This document shows, one piece after another, positions 1-8,932 of a stretch of DNA of 64,000 bases; within the stretch, counting starts at the first letter, position 1, and each line of letters opens with the position of its first letter. The stretch covers positions 1 through 64,000 of the forward strand of contig JAAWWF010000019.1 in the NCBI GenBank assembly GCA_021404565.1, in the 5' to 3' direction. The translations under genes were made by a program, and so were the position numbers. Under the pieces are notes generated by a model that had not been told where the DNA came from, searched no databases, and saw nothing but the letters and a program-made list of their open reading frames with translations. This stretch comes from Roseivirga sp. Lineage in GTDB: Bacteria > Bacteroidota > Bacteroidia > Cytophagales > Cyclobacteriaceae.

Positions 1-15
1 ACGTTAAATAAGCCA

Positions 16-23
16 TAATTTTG
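16..23 (+). promoter_or_regulatory. Putative -7 promoter element of the efflux operon
   Basis: TAATTTTG matches the Bacteroidota -7 consensus TAnnTTTG. It lies 29 bases before the adaptor start codon. A -33 TTTG box would fall before the window, so only half of the promoter can be judged. Confidence 0.5.
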
Positions 24-52
24 CAGAACTAAGGACAGAAACCAGTAACATT

Positions 53-1567
53 ATGAGAAAGAAGCTCATCATATTTGGAGGAATTATTGTAGTCGGATTG
101 ATTACAGCTCTGACAGTATTTAACCCGAGCTCGGGTGATGAAGGTATCGCATTATTTGCCAATGCCGAACAGGGAGATTTTATCGTAGAGGTCACCACAA
201 CCGGTGAGTTGTCGGCCGAAAAATCTACCAATATCCTCGGCCCCATTCAGGCGAGAGAATACAATATCCGACAATTGGTAATCCAGAACATCGTAGACGA
301 AGGTACTACCGTGAGTCAGGGAGATTTCGTAGCTCAGCTTGACAATGGAGAATTGTATGATAAGATTCAGGCTGAAGCCGACAACGTGGATAAGGAATTG
401 ACGGCTTTTGAAAACGCGAAACTTGACACTGCCCTGACCCTAAGAGGTGAGCGTGATAAGCTTATCAACCTGGACTACCAAATTGCTGAGAAGGAACTGC
501 AGTTGGAGCAATCACAATATGAACCACCAGCAACTATCAAAAAGTATAAGAACGAGCTGGAAAAATTGAAGAGGGATAAAGAACGGAGCATTGAGAACTA
601 CAGCTTAAAATCTAAGCAGGCCGTAGCTAAAATGTCTGATCAAAGCTTTAGGCTGAATAGAGTGAGAGATCGCTATAAGAAAATGCAAAACCTACTCAGT
701 GATTTTACAATTAAGGCCCCTCAAGCTGGTATGGTAATCTATGCCAAAGGCTTTGACGGAAATAGAATCGGACCTGGGTCACAAATCAGCACCTGGGCGC
801 CAACAGTGGCTACTTTGCCAGATCTTTCAAGTATGATTTCTACCACTTATATCAATGAAGTGGATATCAGAAAAGTTAAAAGAGGCCAGGAGGTAGAGTT
901 GGGATTAGATGCATTTCCGGAAAAAAGACTGACAGGAACTGTTATTCGAGTGGCCTCTGTAGGCCAGCAAAACCCTAACTCTGATGCTAAGGTATTCGAG
1001 GTGACGGTGAGGGTGAGAGAGAAAGATCGCGACCTGAGGCCTGCTATGACTACGAGTAACCTGATCATTACACAAAAGCTCGATAGCGTGGTTCATGTTC
1101 CATTGGAGTGTCTTCACGTGTACAATGACTCTATCAACTATGTTATCAAAAGAAATGGCACACTGCAAGAGGTGAAAGTTGGATTAACCAATTCAAATGA
1201 CGCTGTAATTGAAATGGGAGTAGAGGCCAGCGATGTGCTTTATCTGTCGATGCCAGCTAATATGGAAGGTAAAGAACCTAACCTAATTGCCGAGTTGGAT
1301 GGTACGCGTCAGCAAAAGTATGAGATAAATGAAGGAGGCCTTGAGGACGAGGAAGAGTGGTTAAACAGAGATGGCACACCAATGTCTCCTCAGCAAATTG
1401 AGAGAATGAAAAGTTTTGGTATTACTTCTCCGGCTGATATGCGTGAGAAAATGAAGAGTTTCGGAAGAGGCGGAGGGCAAAGACCTTCTGGAGGAGGGAG
1501 GCAAGGTGGCAAGCCTAAATCTGGCGCATCGGCTACGACAACTACTTCTGGTCAGCCATCTAAGTAA
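53..1567 (+). CDS. HlyD/MacA-type periplasmic adaptor of an efflux transporter
   Basis: Membrane-fusion (periplasmic adaptor) protein that would link an inner-membrane transporter to a TolC-type outer-membrane channel. Residues 1-23 form one N-terminal membrane anchor. A lipoyl-like half domain follows (about 65-100), then a long charged helical hairpin (about 105-215), then the second lipoyl half starting at DFTIKAPQAGMV (218-229), then beta-barrel and membrane-proximal domains. The last 35 residues (470-504) are a Gly/Arg/Ser/Thr-rich tail that such adaptors normally lack. The permease starts 8 bases downstream and the TolC-type channel follows, so the three are probably one operon. The family is clear; the substrate is not. 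Confidence 0.85.
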   Translation: MRKKLIIFGGIIVVGLITALTVFNPSSGDEGIALFANAEQGDFIVEVTTTGELSAEKSTNILGPIQAREYNIRQLVIQNIVDEGTTVSQGDFVAQLDNGELYDKIQAEADNVDKELTAFENAKLDTALTLRGERDKLINLDYQIAEKELQLEQSQYEPPATIKKYKNELEKLKRDKERSIENYSLKSKQAVAKMSDQSFRLNRVRDRYKKMQNLLSDFTIKAPQAGMVIYAKGFDGNRIGPGSQISTWAPTVATLPDLSSMISTTYINEVDIRKVKRGQEVELGLDAFPEKRLTGTVIRVASVGQQNPNSDAKVFEVTVRVREKDRDLRPAMTTSNLIITQKLDSVVHVPLECLHVYNDSINYVIKRNGTLQEVKVGLTNSNDAVIEMGVEASDVLYLSMPANMEGKEPNLIAELDGTRQQKYEINEGGLEDEEEWLNRDGTPMSPQQIERMKSFGITSPADMREKMKSFGRGGGQRPSGGGRQGGKPKSGASATTTTSGQPSK

Positions 1568-1575
1568 TCTACCTC

Positions 1576-2952
1576 ATGGATAAGAAAAATTTACTATCCA
1601 ATTTCTATATAGCTGTAGAAGCAGTTATGGCCAATCAGGTCAGGTCGTTGCTTACGGCATTAGGAATTATTTTCGGAGTGGCAGCGGTAATTGCCATGCT
1701 GGCCATTGGAAATGGTGCCCAGAAGGAGATTCTGGAGCAGATTGAGCTGGTAGGTGTCAATAATATCATTGTTCAACCCGTGGTTGAGCAAACAGAACAA
1801 TCGCTTGGTGAGGCAGAGGAAGAGGAGAAAGCCAAGTTTTCTCCCGGATTGAAGCTTCTGGATGTTGAAAGCATTGGTAACGGTATTCCTGGTATAAAGA
1901 AAATCAGCCCGGAAATCCTTTTGGAAACCTATATCATCAAAAATGGTATCCGTAGATCTTCGAAGTTGGTTGGTGTTGAGCCGGCATATTTTGAGGTAGC
2001 CAATTTTCAGTTGAATGATGGAAAAATGTTCAGCGAAATGCAGCTTAAAAAGGGTGCACCTGTTTGTATCATTGGTAAGGGCATTCAAACGAAGTTTTTT
2101 CCTCAGGAGAACCCGATTGGTAAGCAAATCAAAGTGGGTACTCAGTGGTTAGAAGTGGTAGGCGTCTTGAAAGAGCGTTACATTTCAGACAAGGCAATCT
2201 CTAATCTCGGTATTCGCGATTATAATATGGATGTTTACACACCAATTCAGACTGTTCTCATCCGCTACGTAAATCGCGATTTGGTAACCGGCTCAGGTTT
2301 GAAGAAGAACTTTGGAAGAGGCGGAATGATTTTCTTTGGCAGAGGGCGTGGCATTTCTATCGGTGGTGGAAATGGTGATGACGATGAAGGACCCAGTAAC
2401 TATCACCAAATAGATAGATTGGTAGTTCAGGTAGATCAGTCACAGAAACTTAGCTCTACAGCGGAGGTACTTTCTCGAATGCTTGAGAGAAGACATTTTG
2501 GTGTCGTGGATTTCGAAATCACCATTCCCGAACTACTCCTGAAACAGCAACAGAGAACCCAGAATATCTTCAATATCGTTTTGGCAGCTATTGCGGCTAT
2601 CTCCCTATTGGTAGGGGGAATTGGTATCATGAATATCATGCTGGCTTCGGTAATGGAACGAATCAAGGAAATTGGGCTGAGGCTTTCAATCGGGGCAAAG
2701 AAAATCGACATTATCACACAATTTTTGTTTGAAGCTGTACTGATTTCTGTTACAGGAGGTATAGTAGGTGTGATCTTAGGAATTGCCCTGGCCTACGGAG
2801 TATCTTCTATAGCCGACTTTCCGACTGAAATCAGTTTCACTTCCATTGTGATCTCTTTTGGAGTGGCTGCAACCGTAGGACTGGTATTTGGTATCACACC
2901 AGCCAAACGCGCGGCAAGTCAGGATCCGATTACTTCTTTAAGACACGAATAG
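1576..2952 (+). CDS. MacB-type ABC transporter permease (FtsX domain, no ATPase domain)
   Basis: Inner-membrane permease of the MacB/FtsX superfamily. TM1 spans about residues 24-46, a large periplasmic MacB_PCD domain covers about 50-325, and the FtsX domain with three TM segments covers 332-455. The conserved GGIGIMNIMLASVMER block is at 347-362. There is no Walker A or Walker B, so unlike E. coli MacB the ATPase must be a separate protein, perhaps encoded just upstream of the window. An unusual Gly/Arg-rich stretch (about 246-273, with FGRGG and FGRGRG) interrupts the periplasmic domain and resembles the Gly-rich tail of the adjacent adaptor. It is cotranscribed with the adaptor (8-base gap). 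Confidence 0.87.
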   Translation: MDKKNLLSNFYIAVEAVMANQVRSLLTALGIIFGVAAVIAMLAIGNGAQKEILEQIELVGVNNIIVQPVVEQTEQSLGEAEEEEKAKFSPGLKLLDVESIGNGIPGIKKISPEILLETYIIKNGIRRSSKLVGVEPAYFEVANFQLNDGKMFSEMQLKKGAPVCIIGKGIQTKFFPQENPIGKQIKVGTQWLEVVGVLKERYISDKAISNLGIRDYNMDVYTPIQTVLIRYVNRDLVTGSGLKKNFGRGGMIFFGRGRGISIGGGNGDDDEGPSNYHQIDRLVVQVDQSQKLSSTAEVLSRMLERRHFGVVDFEITIPELLLKQQQRTQNIFNIVLAAIAAISLLVGGIGIMNIMLASVMERIKEIGLRLSIGAKKIDIITQFLFEAVLISVTGGIVGVILGIALAYGVSSIADFPTEISFTSIVISFGVAATVGLVFGITPAKRAASQDPITSLRHE

Positions 2953-3080
2953 AAATACTTTGGTGAAACTGTGGAAAAAGGGGTTACATTTTGCAAAAAC
3001 TGGAACTAAGGATAAAGTGCGCTTCTTGTTAACGAGAAAGTAGATTTTTCCCACGTATCATTAAACAACAAAAGATTATC

Positions 3081-4583
3081 ATGAAAAAGGTCATTTTACT
3101 ATTACTCATTTTTACGACTGTCCAAATAGGGGTTGCTCAAACTAAACGCACCCTGACTCTTGATGAAGTCATTGCTTTGGCCAAGCAGAATTCCCGGAGT
3201 GCGAATTCAGCGAAGGCCTCTCTTATTTTTGGATACTGGAGTTACCGTGTATTTAATTCAACATTAAATCCCCAGTTATCATTAACGGGTACATTACCTG
3301 CCTGGAACCGGTCTTTTACCCAGATTACACAAAATAACGGTGATATTCTTTTTATTGATGTAAATCAGAATAACTCAGATTTAGGTTTGAGTTTTCAGCA
3401 GGTAATTGCCTCTACCAATACCACTATCTCACTCAATAGTTCATTGAATCGATTCGATGATTTTGAATTGGATAATACGAGATGGAGAGGCGTGCCGGCT
3501 AGTTTAAGTATTAGACAGCCATTGTTTGCGGTGAACAACTTTAAGTGGGGGAAGAAAATAAGACCCTTGATTTATGAGGAATCTAAAAGAGAATATGCCG
3601 AAACTCAGGAAACGATTTCTCGTCAGGCAGCCTCTTTTTTCTTTAGACTGTTAGAGGAACAAATAAATTTACAGATTGCTCAGCAGAACGTTTCTAAGAA
3701 TGATACCATTTTCAATATTGAGCAAGGTCGATACAACATTGGCACAACTACTGAAGATCAGTTGTTGCAGACGGAACTTGATCTTTTGAATGCCCGGAGT
3801 AATGCTCAACAAGCTACGCTGGATGTGCAGACCCGTACGTTGGATTTAAGAAACTTTATAGGCTTGCAAGATGATGTTGAAATTGAACTGATAGCTCCGG
3901 AGAACATTCCTGTACTTTTAATAAATTCCGAGGATGCACTGAAATATGCCAAGGAATACAGGGCGCAATACCTGTCTTTTGATCGCCAAAGGTTAGAAGC
4001 TGACCAGAGTGTAGCTACAGCGAGGGCTCAGAGGTTTAGCGCAGATCTTTTCGCCTCTGTGGGTGTGAATGGGCAAAACGATACCTTTTCAGACTTATAT
4101 TCTAACCTGAATAACCAGTCGGTGGTAAGACTCGGTTTCAACCTGCCAATTCTGGACGGTGGTAGAAACAAAGCTAGAATGGGCCAGGCACTTGCTCAAA
4201 AACAAGTGACCGAATTCAATATTGAGCAGAGTCTTGTGACTTTTGAGCAGGAAGTCCAGACGGCTGTTAGAAATTTTGATCAGATCAGAAATCAGATTGA
4301 GATTTCGAAAAAAGGTGAGGCGATAGCCTTGAAGCGATTTGATATTACCAACAACCGTTACCTGATTGGTAAAGTAGATATTCTTACACTGACCAATGCA
4401 AGAAGTGCGAAAGATCAGGCAATCCGAACTTATATTAGTTCTCTGAGACAGTATTGGGAGGCTTATTATGAGTTAAGGAGCCTGACACTGTATGATTTCT
4501 TAAAGGGAGAGCAACTCTACAATCCTTTGCTGGAATATGATCCGGCCACGGATGGTATCGTGGAAAAAATTGATGATAAGTGA
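3081..4583 (+). CDS. TolC-family outer-membrane efflux channel
   Basis: Outer-membrane factor of tripartite export systems. A signal peptide (residues 1-19, ending VGVAQ) is followed by two repeats typical of OEP/TolC proteins. They are long amphipathic helices, for example around 170-260 and 390-470, separated by strand-forming segments such as LGLSFQQVIA and VVRLGFNLPILDGG. The length of 500 residues is normal. It lies 128 bases after the permease on the same strand and completes an adaptor-permease-channel set. A strong bidirectional terminator follows. Substrate unknown. Confidence 0.88.
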   Translation: MKKVILLLLIFTTVQIGVAQTKRTLTLDEVIALAKQNSRSANSAKASLIFGYWSYRVFNSTLNPQLSLTGTLPAWNRSFTQITQNNGDILFIDVNQNNSDLGLSFQQVIASTNTTISLNSSLNRFDDFELDNTRWRGVPASLSIRQPLFAVNNFKWGKKIRPLIYEESKREYAETQETISRQAASFFFRLLEEQINLQIAQQNVSKNDTIFNIEQGRYNIGTTTEDQLLQTELDLLNARSNAQQATLDVQTRTLDLRNFIGLQDDVEIELIAPENIPVLLINSEDALKYAKEYRAQYLSFDRQRLEADQSVATARAQRFSADLFASVGVNGQNDTFSDLYSNLNNQSVVRLGFNLPILDGGRNKARMGQALAQKQVTEFNIEQSLVTFEQEVQTAVRNFDQIRNQIEISKKGEAIALKRFDITNNRYLIGKVDILTLTNARSAKDQAIRTYISSLRQYWEAYYELRSLTLYDFLKGEQLYNPLLEYDPATDGIVEKIDDK

Positions 4584-4605
4584 TATAGAAAAACGATAAT
4601 GAAAT

Positions 4606-4635
4606 AAAAAAGGGAAGCGACCGCTTCCCTTTTTT
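4606..4635. terminator. Bidirectional rho-independent terminator
   Basis: A near-perfect inverted repeat has a GGGAAGCG core (4612-4619) and CGCTTCCC (4622-4629), flanked by six A before and six T after. It can therefore terminate both the efflux operon on the plus strand and purB on the minus strand, whose genes converge here. Confidence 0.9.
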
Positions 4636-4643
4636 ATTAAAGA

Positions 4644-5993
4644 TTAAACCCCTGTATAAGTAAATGGGGTAATGACCCTGAGTTCGGCTTTTACGGCTTC
4701 AGACACGTTCAGCGTTTCTATAAAGTCTTTCATAGTCTGGCTGGTGATTTTCTCATTCGTTCTTGTTAAGCCTTTCAACGCCTCGTAAGGTTTAGGGTAC
4801 CCCTCTCTTCTCAGAATGGTCTGAATGGCCTCTGAAACCACAGCCCAGTTATCTTCCAGATCAGCATTCAGAGCCTCCTGATTGAGCTCAAGCTTATTAA
4901 TACCTTTGATCAAAGACTTGAGTGCAATGAGCGTATGCCCGATAGGTACACCAACATTCCTTAGGACAGTTGAGTCAGTCAGGTCACGCTGAAGCCGTGA
5001 AATAGGTAGTTTGGCCGAAAGGTGCTCAAACAGAGCATTGGCTATGCCCAGATTGCCCTCAGCATTTTCAAAATCGATAGGGTTCACTTTGTGTGGCATG
5101 GCAGAAGAGCCAATTTCCCCGGCTTTGATCTTTTGCTTGAAATACCCCATGCTTACATACTGCCATACGTCCCGTGCGAAGTCAATAAGAATAGTGTTGA
5201 TCCTTTTCAGCGCATCAAATAGTGCCGCGAGGTGATCATAATGCTCTATTTGAGTGGTGGGATGACTCCTCTTGAGTCCCAGATATTCACTGACAAAATG
5301 ATTTCCGAAAGCTACCCAGTCCTGATCAGGGTAAGCAACATGATGCGCATTGAAATTGCCGGTAGCTCCTCCAAATTTGGCTGCGAAAGGTACATCGCCT
5401 AACAGCACCAGCTGCTCATTAATACGTTGGCTGAAGACCTCCATCTCTTTTCCGAGGCGGGTAGGAGAGGCAGGTTGTCCATGTGTTTTAGCCAGCATAG
5501 CCACGTCTTTCCATGTTTCCGCCATGCCCTGTATAAGCCCATTCACCTCAAGAAGTACCGGCTCCACAGCACCATGCAGTCCCCTTTTAAGCGAAAGGGG
5601 CACCGCGGTATTATTAATGTCCTGTGACGTGAGGCCAAAGTGAATAAACTCTTTGTGATCACTTAAGCCTAATCGATCGAATTGCTCCTTGATGAAGTAC
5701 TCAACCGCTTTTACGTCATGATTGGTAGTCTTTTCTATTTCTTTAATGCCTAGTGCATCCTCTTCGCTAAAGTTGGTATAAACCTTTCTTAAGTCCTCAA
5801 ATACAGCAACGTCAATGTTAGAAAGCTGAGGCAGAGGAATTTCACAAAGGGCAATGAAATATTCTATCTCTACTTCAACGCGATATTGAATCAGGGCAAA
5901 CTCTGAATAATAGGCCCCCAAATCTTTGGTAACTCTGCGATATCTGCCGTCTACGGGAGAAATTGCGGTAAGGTCATTTAGCTGCATAAACAT
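4644..5993 (-). CDS. purB: Adenylosuccinate lyase
   Basis: Catalyses two fumarate-releasing steps of purine synthesis: SAICAR to AICAR, and adenylosuccinate to AMP. The fumarase/aspartase superfamily signature SSAMPHKVNP is at residues 296-305 with the flexible catalytic Ser in it. HFGLTSQDIN (118-127) and TKTHGQPASP (about 169-177) supply further active-site residues. At 449 residues, and from its signature sequence, it resembles the E. coli-type PurB rather than the shorter Bacillus type. The start may be the second ATG, two codons in, because homologues begin close to the LTAxSPVDGRY motif. It is transcribed alone and converges on the TolC-type gene. A TATCTTTG element lies 20 bases upstream. 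Confidence 0.96.
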   Translation of the reverse strand: MFMQLNDLTAISPVDGRYRRVTKDLGAYYSEFALIQYRVEVEIEYFIALCEIPLPQLSNIDVAVFEDLRKVYTNFSEEDALGIKEIEKTTNHDVKAVEYFIKEQFDRLGLSDHKEFIHFGLTSQDINNTAVPLSLKRGLHGAVEPVLLEVNGLIQGMAETWKDVAMLAKTHGQPASPTRLGKEMEVFSQRINEQLVLLGDVPFAAKFGGATGNFNAHHVAYPDQDWVAFGNHFVSEYLGLKRSHPTTQIEHYDHLAALFDALKRINTILIDFARDVWQYVSMGYFKQKIKAGEIGSSAMPHKVNPIDFENAEGNLGIANALFEHLSAKLPISRLQRDLTDSTVLRNVGVPIGHTLIALKSLIKGINKLELNQEALNADLEDNWAVVSEAIQTILRREGYPKPYEALKGLTRTNEKITSQTMKDFIETLNVSEAVKAELRVITPFTYTGV

Positions 5994-6013
5994 AGGTTGA
6001 TTTTAGCAAAGCG

Positions 6014-6021
6014 CAAAGATA
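6014..6021 (-). promoter_or_regulatory. Putative -7 promoter element of purB
   Basis: Read on the minus strand this is TATCTTTG, an exact match to TAnnTTTG, 20 bases before the purB start. No convincing -33 box is seen at the right distance. Confidence 0.45.
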
Positions 6022-6117
6022 CAAATTAGGGGCAAGCCACCGCGATTTCCTTATAATAATGGTCGGCAGAGTGGCACAAGAATATGCAGGAAATTTCCTT
6101 GATATAGAATAACTGAC

Positions 6118-6125
6118 TACTTTTG
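6118..6125 (+). promoter_or_regulatory. Putative -7 promoter element of paaE
   Basis: TACTTTTG matches TAnnTTTG, with a TTG at 6099-6101 sixteen bases upstream. It would give an unusually long leader of about 130 bases before the paaE start. Confidence 0.4.
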
Positions 6126-6216
6126 TGGCCGCTAATCAATTCCCAGAGCATCAGGCTTTTTAGCAGAAAAAGAAACCTCGGGCGATGATTTTAGTTGTTT
6201 TAAAAATGAGGACAGC

Positions 6217-6238
6217 TTCAGGCATTTTAATGCCTGAA
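6217..6238 (+). promoter_or_regulatory. Inverted repeat in the paaE leader
   Basis: TTCAGGCA, six bases, TGCCTGAA: perfect 8-base arms (10 if the loop closes to two bases), ending 24 bases before the paaE ATG. No T-run follows, so it is not an ordinary terminator. It could be a DNA operator or an RNA hairpin acting on translation. Function is inferred only. Confidence 0.45.
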
Positions 6239-6262
6239 ATACTGGAAGAAAAAAACTAGTTT

Positions 6263-7378
6263 ATGGCATTCGGACTATTCAAGAAAAAGAAGGAGGCAGC
6301 GTCAGAAGCTCCAAAGAAATCTGGTTATATCAACCTGAAGATTAAAGAGGTGGTGAATGAGATTGATGATGCAATCAGTATTCACTTTGAGCAGCCGGCT
6401 GCCGGAGATATTCAATATCAATCAGGGCAGTTTTTTACAGTGATAGCTGATATCAATGGGAAAGAACAAAGAAGGGCCTATTCTTTATGCTCTTCACCTT
6501 TCGTAGATGCCAACCCTGCTGTAACGGTGAAGAGAGTACAGGGCGGCTTGATGTCGAACTATCTGAATGACAATGCCAGGGCAGGTCAGGAGCTACGCCT
6601 GATGGAGCCTATCGGTAATTTTACTACAACCTTTGATGGCAGTAATGCACGCCACATTGTGCTGTTTGGAGGAGGTAGCGGTATTACCCCACTGATCTCT
6701 ATAGCGAAGTCGGCTCTGGATCAGGAACCAAATTCTAAGGTTTCGCTAATCTACGCTAACCAGAATATTGACTCGGTTATTTTCAGAGCCACGCTGGACC
6801 AGATGGTATCAGAATCAAATGGCAGATTTGCGCTGGTTCATGTATTGGAGAATGCTCCGGAAGGCATGGAATGCACCACAGGCTGGCTTACCGAGCAGAT
6901 TATCAAAGAATCACTAGGTCAACTACCACAGGAAGTTGCAGAAGGTACTGAGTACTTTATGTGCGGTCCTGGCCCTATGATGGATATTGTGGAGAGTTCT
7001 CTGTCCAATCTGGGAATAGACAAGGCACAGGTACATAAAGAAAGCTTTACCACCACACTGGACAGTAAGGATGAAGCTGCCAGCGAGGCCTCAGATGAAA
7101 TTATTGCAAGGGAGGTGACAGTCATCTATGACGATGAAGAATTCAAATACACGGTAGAACCAGGTGAGACAATTCTTGAAAAGGGATTGGATGAGGATAT
7201 TGACCTTCCCTTCTCTTGTCAAAGCGGACTATGTACGGCTTGTAGAGGAAAATGCGTCTCTGGTAAGGTGAAAATGGACGAAGATGAAGGCCTTTCGGAA
7301 GCTGAGATGGACGAGGGCTATGTCTTGCCCTGCGTCAGTCACCCATTAACGGCTGACGTGGTAATCGAAATTGGATAA
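6263..7378 (+). CDS. paaE: Phenylacetyl-CoA epoxidase reductase subunit (PaaE-type)
   Basis: Flavin/iron-sulfur reductase that passes electrons from NAD(P)H to the di-iron PaaA subunit during ring epoxidation of phenylacetyl-CoA. The FAD domain carries RAYSLCSSP (71-79). The NAD domain carries GGGSGITP (136-143) and CGPGPMM (234-240). The C-terminal plant-type 2Fe-2S ferredoxin has cluster cysteines 319, 324, 327 and 357. This domain order and 371-residue length fit PaaE. It is not in the paaABCD operon (11977-14954) but stands alone on the other strand, 5 kb away, with its own promoter-like element and a leader hairpin. A related ferredoxin reductase for another oxygenase cannot be excluded. 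Confidence 0.85.
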   Translation: MAFGLFKKKKEAASEAPKKSGYINLKIKEVVNEIDDAISIHFEQPAAGDIQYQSGQFFTVIADINGKEQRRAYSLCSSPFVDANPAVTVKRVQGGLMSNYLNDNARAGQELRLMEPIGNFTTTFDGSNARHIVLFGGGSGITPLISIAKSALDQEPNSKVSLIYANQNIDSVIFRATLDQMVSESNGRFALVHVLENAPEGMECTTGWLTEQIIKESLGQLPQEVAEGTEYFMCGPGPMMDIVESSLSNLGIDKAQVHKESFTTTLDSKDEAASEASDEIIAREVTVIYDDEEFKYTVEPGETILEKGLDEDIDLPFSCQSGLCTACRGKCVSGKVKMDEDEGLSEAEMDEGYVLPCVSHPLTADVVIEIG

Positions 7379-7384
7379 AATAGG

Positions 7385-7409
7385 AAGCCCTCTCATGAGG
7401 GCTTTTTTT
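7385..7409 (+). terminator. Rho-independent terminator after paaE
   Basis: AAGCCCTC, TCAT, GAGGGCTT followed by a run of T to 7409. It begins 6 bases after the paaE stop codon. Confidence 0.9.
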
Positions 7410-7587
7410 GTCTATGGTGCTACGGTCATCTCGATAGGCTCACCATGTCTATGAGTCAGGAATTCAATACTGATAGCACGTGGAGAGGAGTTTCTTTTAG
7501 AAACATTGAGTTTTTGCAATAAACTTCGATTTCCGAAATATTCATTTTTTGAAACATTTTTTTAAGAATCGAGTACCTAAGGTATGC

Positions 7588-7613
7588 GGTAAGTCTTAAT
7601 AATCTTACCTTTA
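7588..7613 (+). promoter_or_regulatory. Possible promoter and operator of the egtBD operon
   Basis: GGTAAG (7588-7593), ten bases, CTTACC (7604-7609) form an inverted repeat. It overlaps TACCTTTA (7606-7613), one base off the TAnnTTTG -7 consensus. A repressor bound there would cover the promoter. Weak evidence, position only. The rest of 7410-7656 shows nothing recognisable. Confidence 0.3.
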
Positions 7614-7656
7614 CCCAGAAGGCATTGGATTCAACCACTAAAAAACCATCTCACTA

Positions 7657-8931
7657 ATGTCGGCAGTACAGCCCGAAACTATAAAAAGAGACTCCCTTTT
7701 TTCAAAGTATGCGGAAATCCGGTCTTTCACAGAAGAGATTTGTGAGCCTCTGCAGCCAGAAGACTTCGTAGTACAACCTGTGGTTGACGTAAGTCCGCCC
7801 AAGTGGCACCTGGCACATACAACCTGGTTCTTTGAGAATTTTATTCTTAAGGAATTCATGCCTGACTACCAGCTTTTCGATGATGACTATCACTTCCTTT
7901 TCAATAGCTATTACGAAACGGAAGGTGAGCGCTGGATCAGGTCCGAGCGCGGGGTACTGTCCAGGCCCTGGGTAAAAGAGATAATGGCTTACCGTAAGTA
8001 CGTGGATGAGCATATGAAGCAATTCCTCTCAGGCCAATGCCAGGTAACGGCAAGAATGGAGGAGGTTTTGGTGATTGGCCTTAACCATGAACAACAGCAT
8101 CAAGAGCTTATGGTCTATGATATCAAGCATATACTTGGTATCAACCCGCTATTCCCTGTTTATAAAACCAAAACCAATTCTGCTGCTAAGCCCAATCTGG
8201 AAGAACGTTACCTCACAGTAGAGGGAGGTTTATACAGCATTGGCTGCGAAGAAGACTGCTTTCATTTCGATAATGAAAAAGGTGTACATCAGGTCTACCT
8301 GCATTCGTACAGAATTCAGGATAGGCTGGTAACGGTAGGAGAGTACCTTGGGTTTATTGAAGCCGGAGGATACCAGAATTTTAACCACTGGCTTATGGAA
8401 GGCTGGGAGTGGGTGAAAAATGAGCAGGTAAAAGCTCCTTTTTACTGGATAAAAGAAGACGGAATATGGAAACATTATACCCTGGCCGGCCTTGAGGAGG
8501 TAAACCCTGATGAGCCTGTTACACATATTAATTTCTACGAAGCAGATGCCTTTGCTAAGTGGAAGGGCAAGCGATTGCCAACAGAATTTGAATGGGAGGT
8601 GGCTTGTAAACTTTATGAAGCCGAAATACCTTCTGAGGCTAATTTCTTGGACGAACGAAACTTCCGGCCGATGCCGAGAGTGGGTCAAAACACCCAATTT
8701 CATGGTGATGTGTGGGAATGGACCAACAGTGCGTATCTGCCGTATCCTTATTATCAAAAGGAAGACGGAGCTCTCGGAGAGTACAATGGGAAATTTATGA
8801 TCAACCAAATGGTACTAAGGGGAGGCTCCTTTGCCACTTCAAGAAATCACATTAGAGCAACTTACAGAAACTTCTTCCACCCTAATTTACGTTGGCACTT
8901 TACAGGTTTGCGACTTGCCGAAAATATTTAA
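7657..8931 (+). CDS. egtB: Ergothioneine-type sulfoxide synthase (EgtB family)
   Basis: Non-haem iron enzyme that oxidatively joins a thiol (cysteine or gamma-glutamylcysteine) to trimethylhistidine (hercynine). The N-terminal DinB-like half holds the iron-binding histidines: KWHLAH (His51/His54) and NHEQQHQE (His144, His148). The C-terminal half is a formylglycine-generating-enzyme/sulfatase-modifying fold with GDVWEWT and VLRGGSF and a terminal GLRLAE. The 424-residue length fits. egtD starts one base after its stop codon, so the two are certainly cotranscribed. No EgtA, EgtC or EgtE homologue is nearby, which suggests a cysteine-using variant; that is inference. Confidence 0.9.
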   Translation: MSAVQPETIKRDSLFSKYAEIRSFTEEICEPLQPEDFVVQPVVDVSPPKWHLAHTTWFFENFILKEFMPDYQLFDDDYHFLFNSYYETEGERWIRSERGVLSRPWVKEIMAYRKYVDEHMKQFLSGQCQVTARMEEVLVIGLNHEQQHQELMVYDIKHILGINPLFPVYKTKTNSAAKPNLEERYLTVEGGLYSIGCEEDCFHFDNEKGVHQVYLHSYRIQDRLVTVGEYLGFIEAGGYQNFNHWLMEGWEWVKNEQVKAPFYWIKEDGIWKHYTLAGLEEVNPDEPVTHINFYEADAFAKWKGKRLPTEFEWEVACKLYEAEIPSEANFLDERNFRPMPRVGQNTQFHGDVWEWTNSAYLPYPYYQKEDGALGEYNGKFMINQMVLRGGSFATSRNHIRATYRNFFHPNLRWHFTGLRLAENI

Positions 8932-8932
8932 T

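Noticed and set aside
8831-8932. Upstream extension of the egtD frame into egtB
   Set aside because: The extra residues fall in the conserved C-terminus of EgtB read in another frame. The ATG one base after the egtB stop gives the normal EgtD length.
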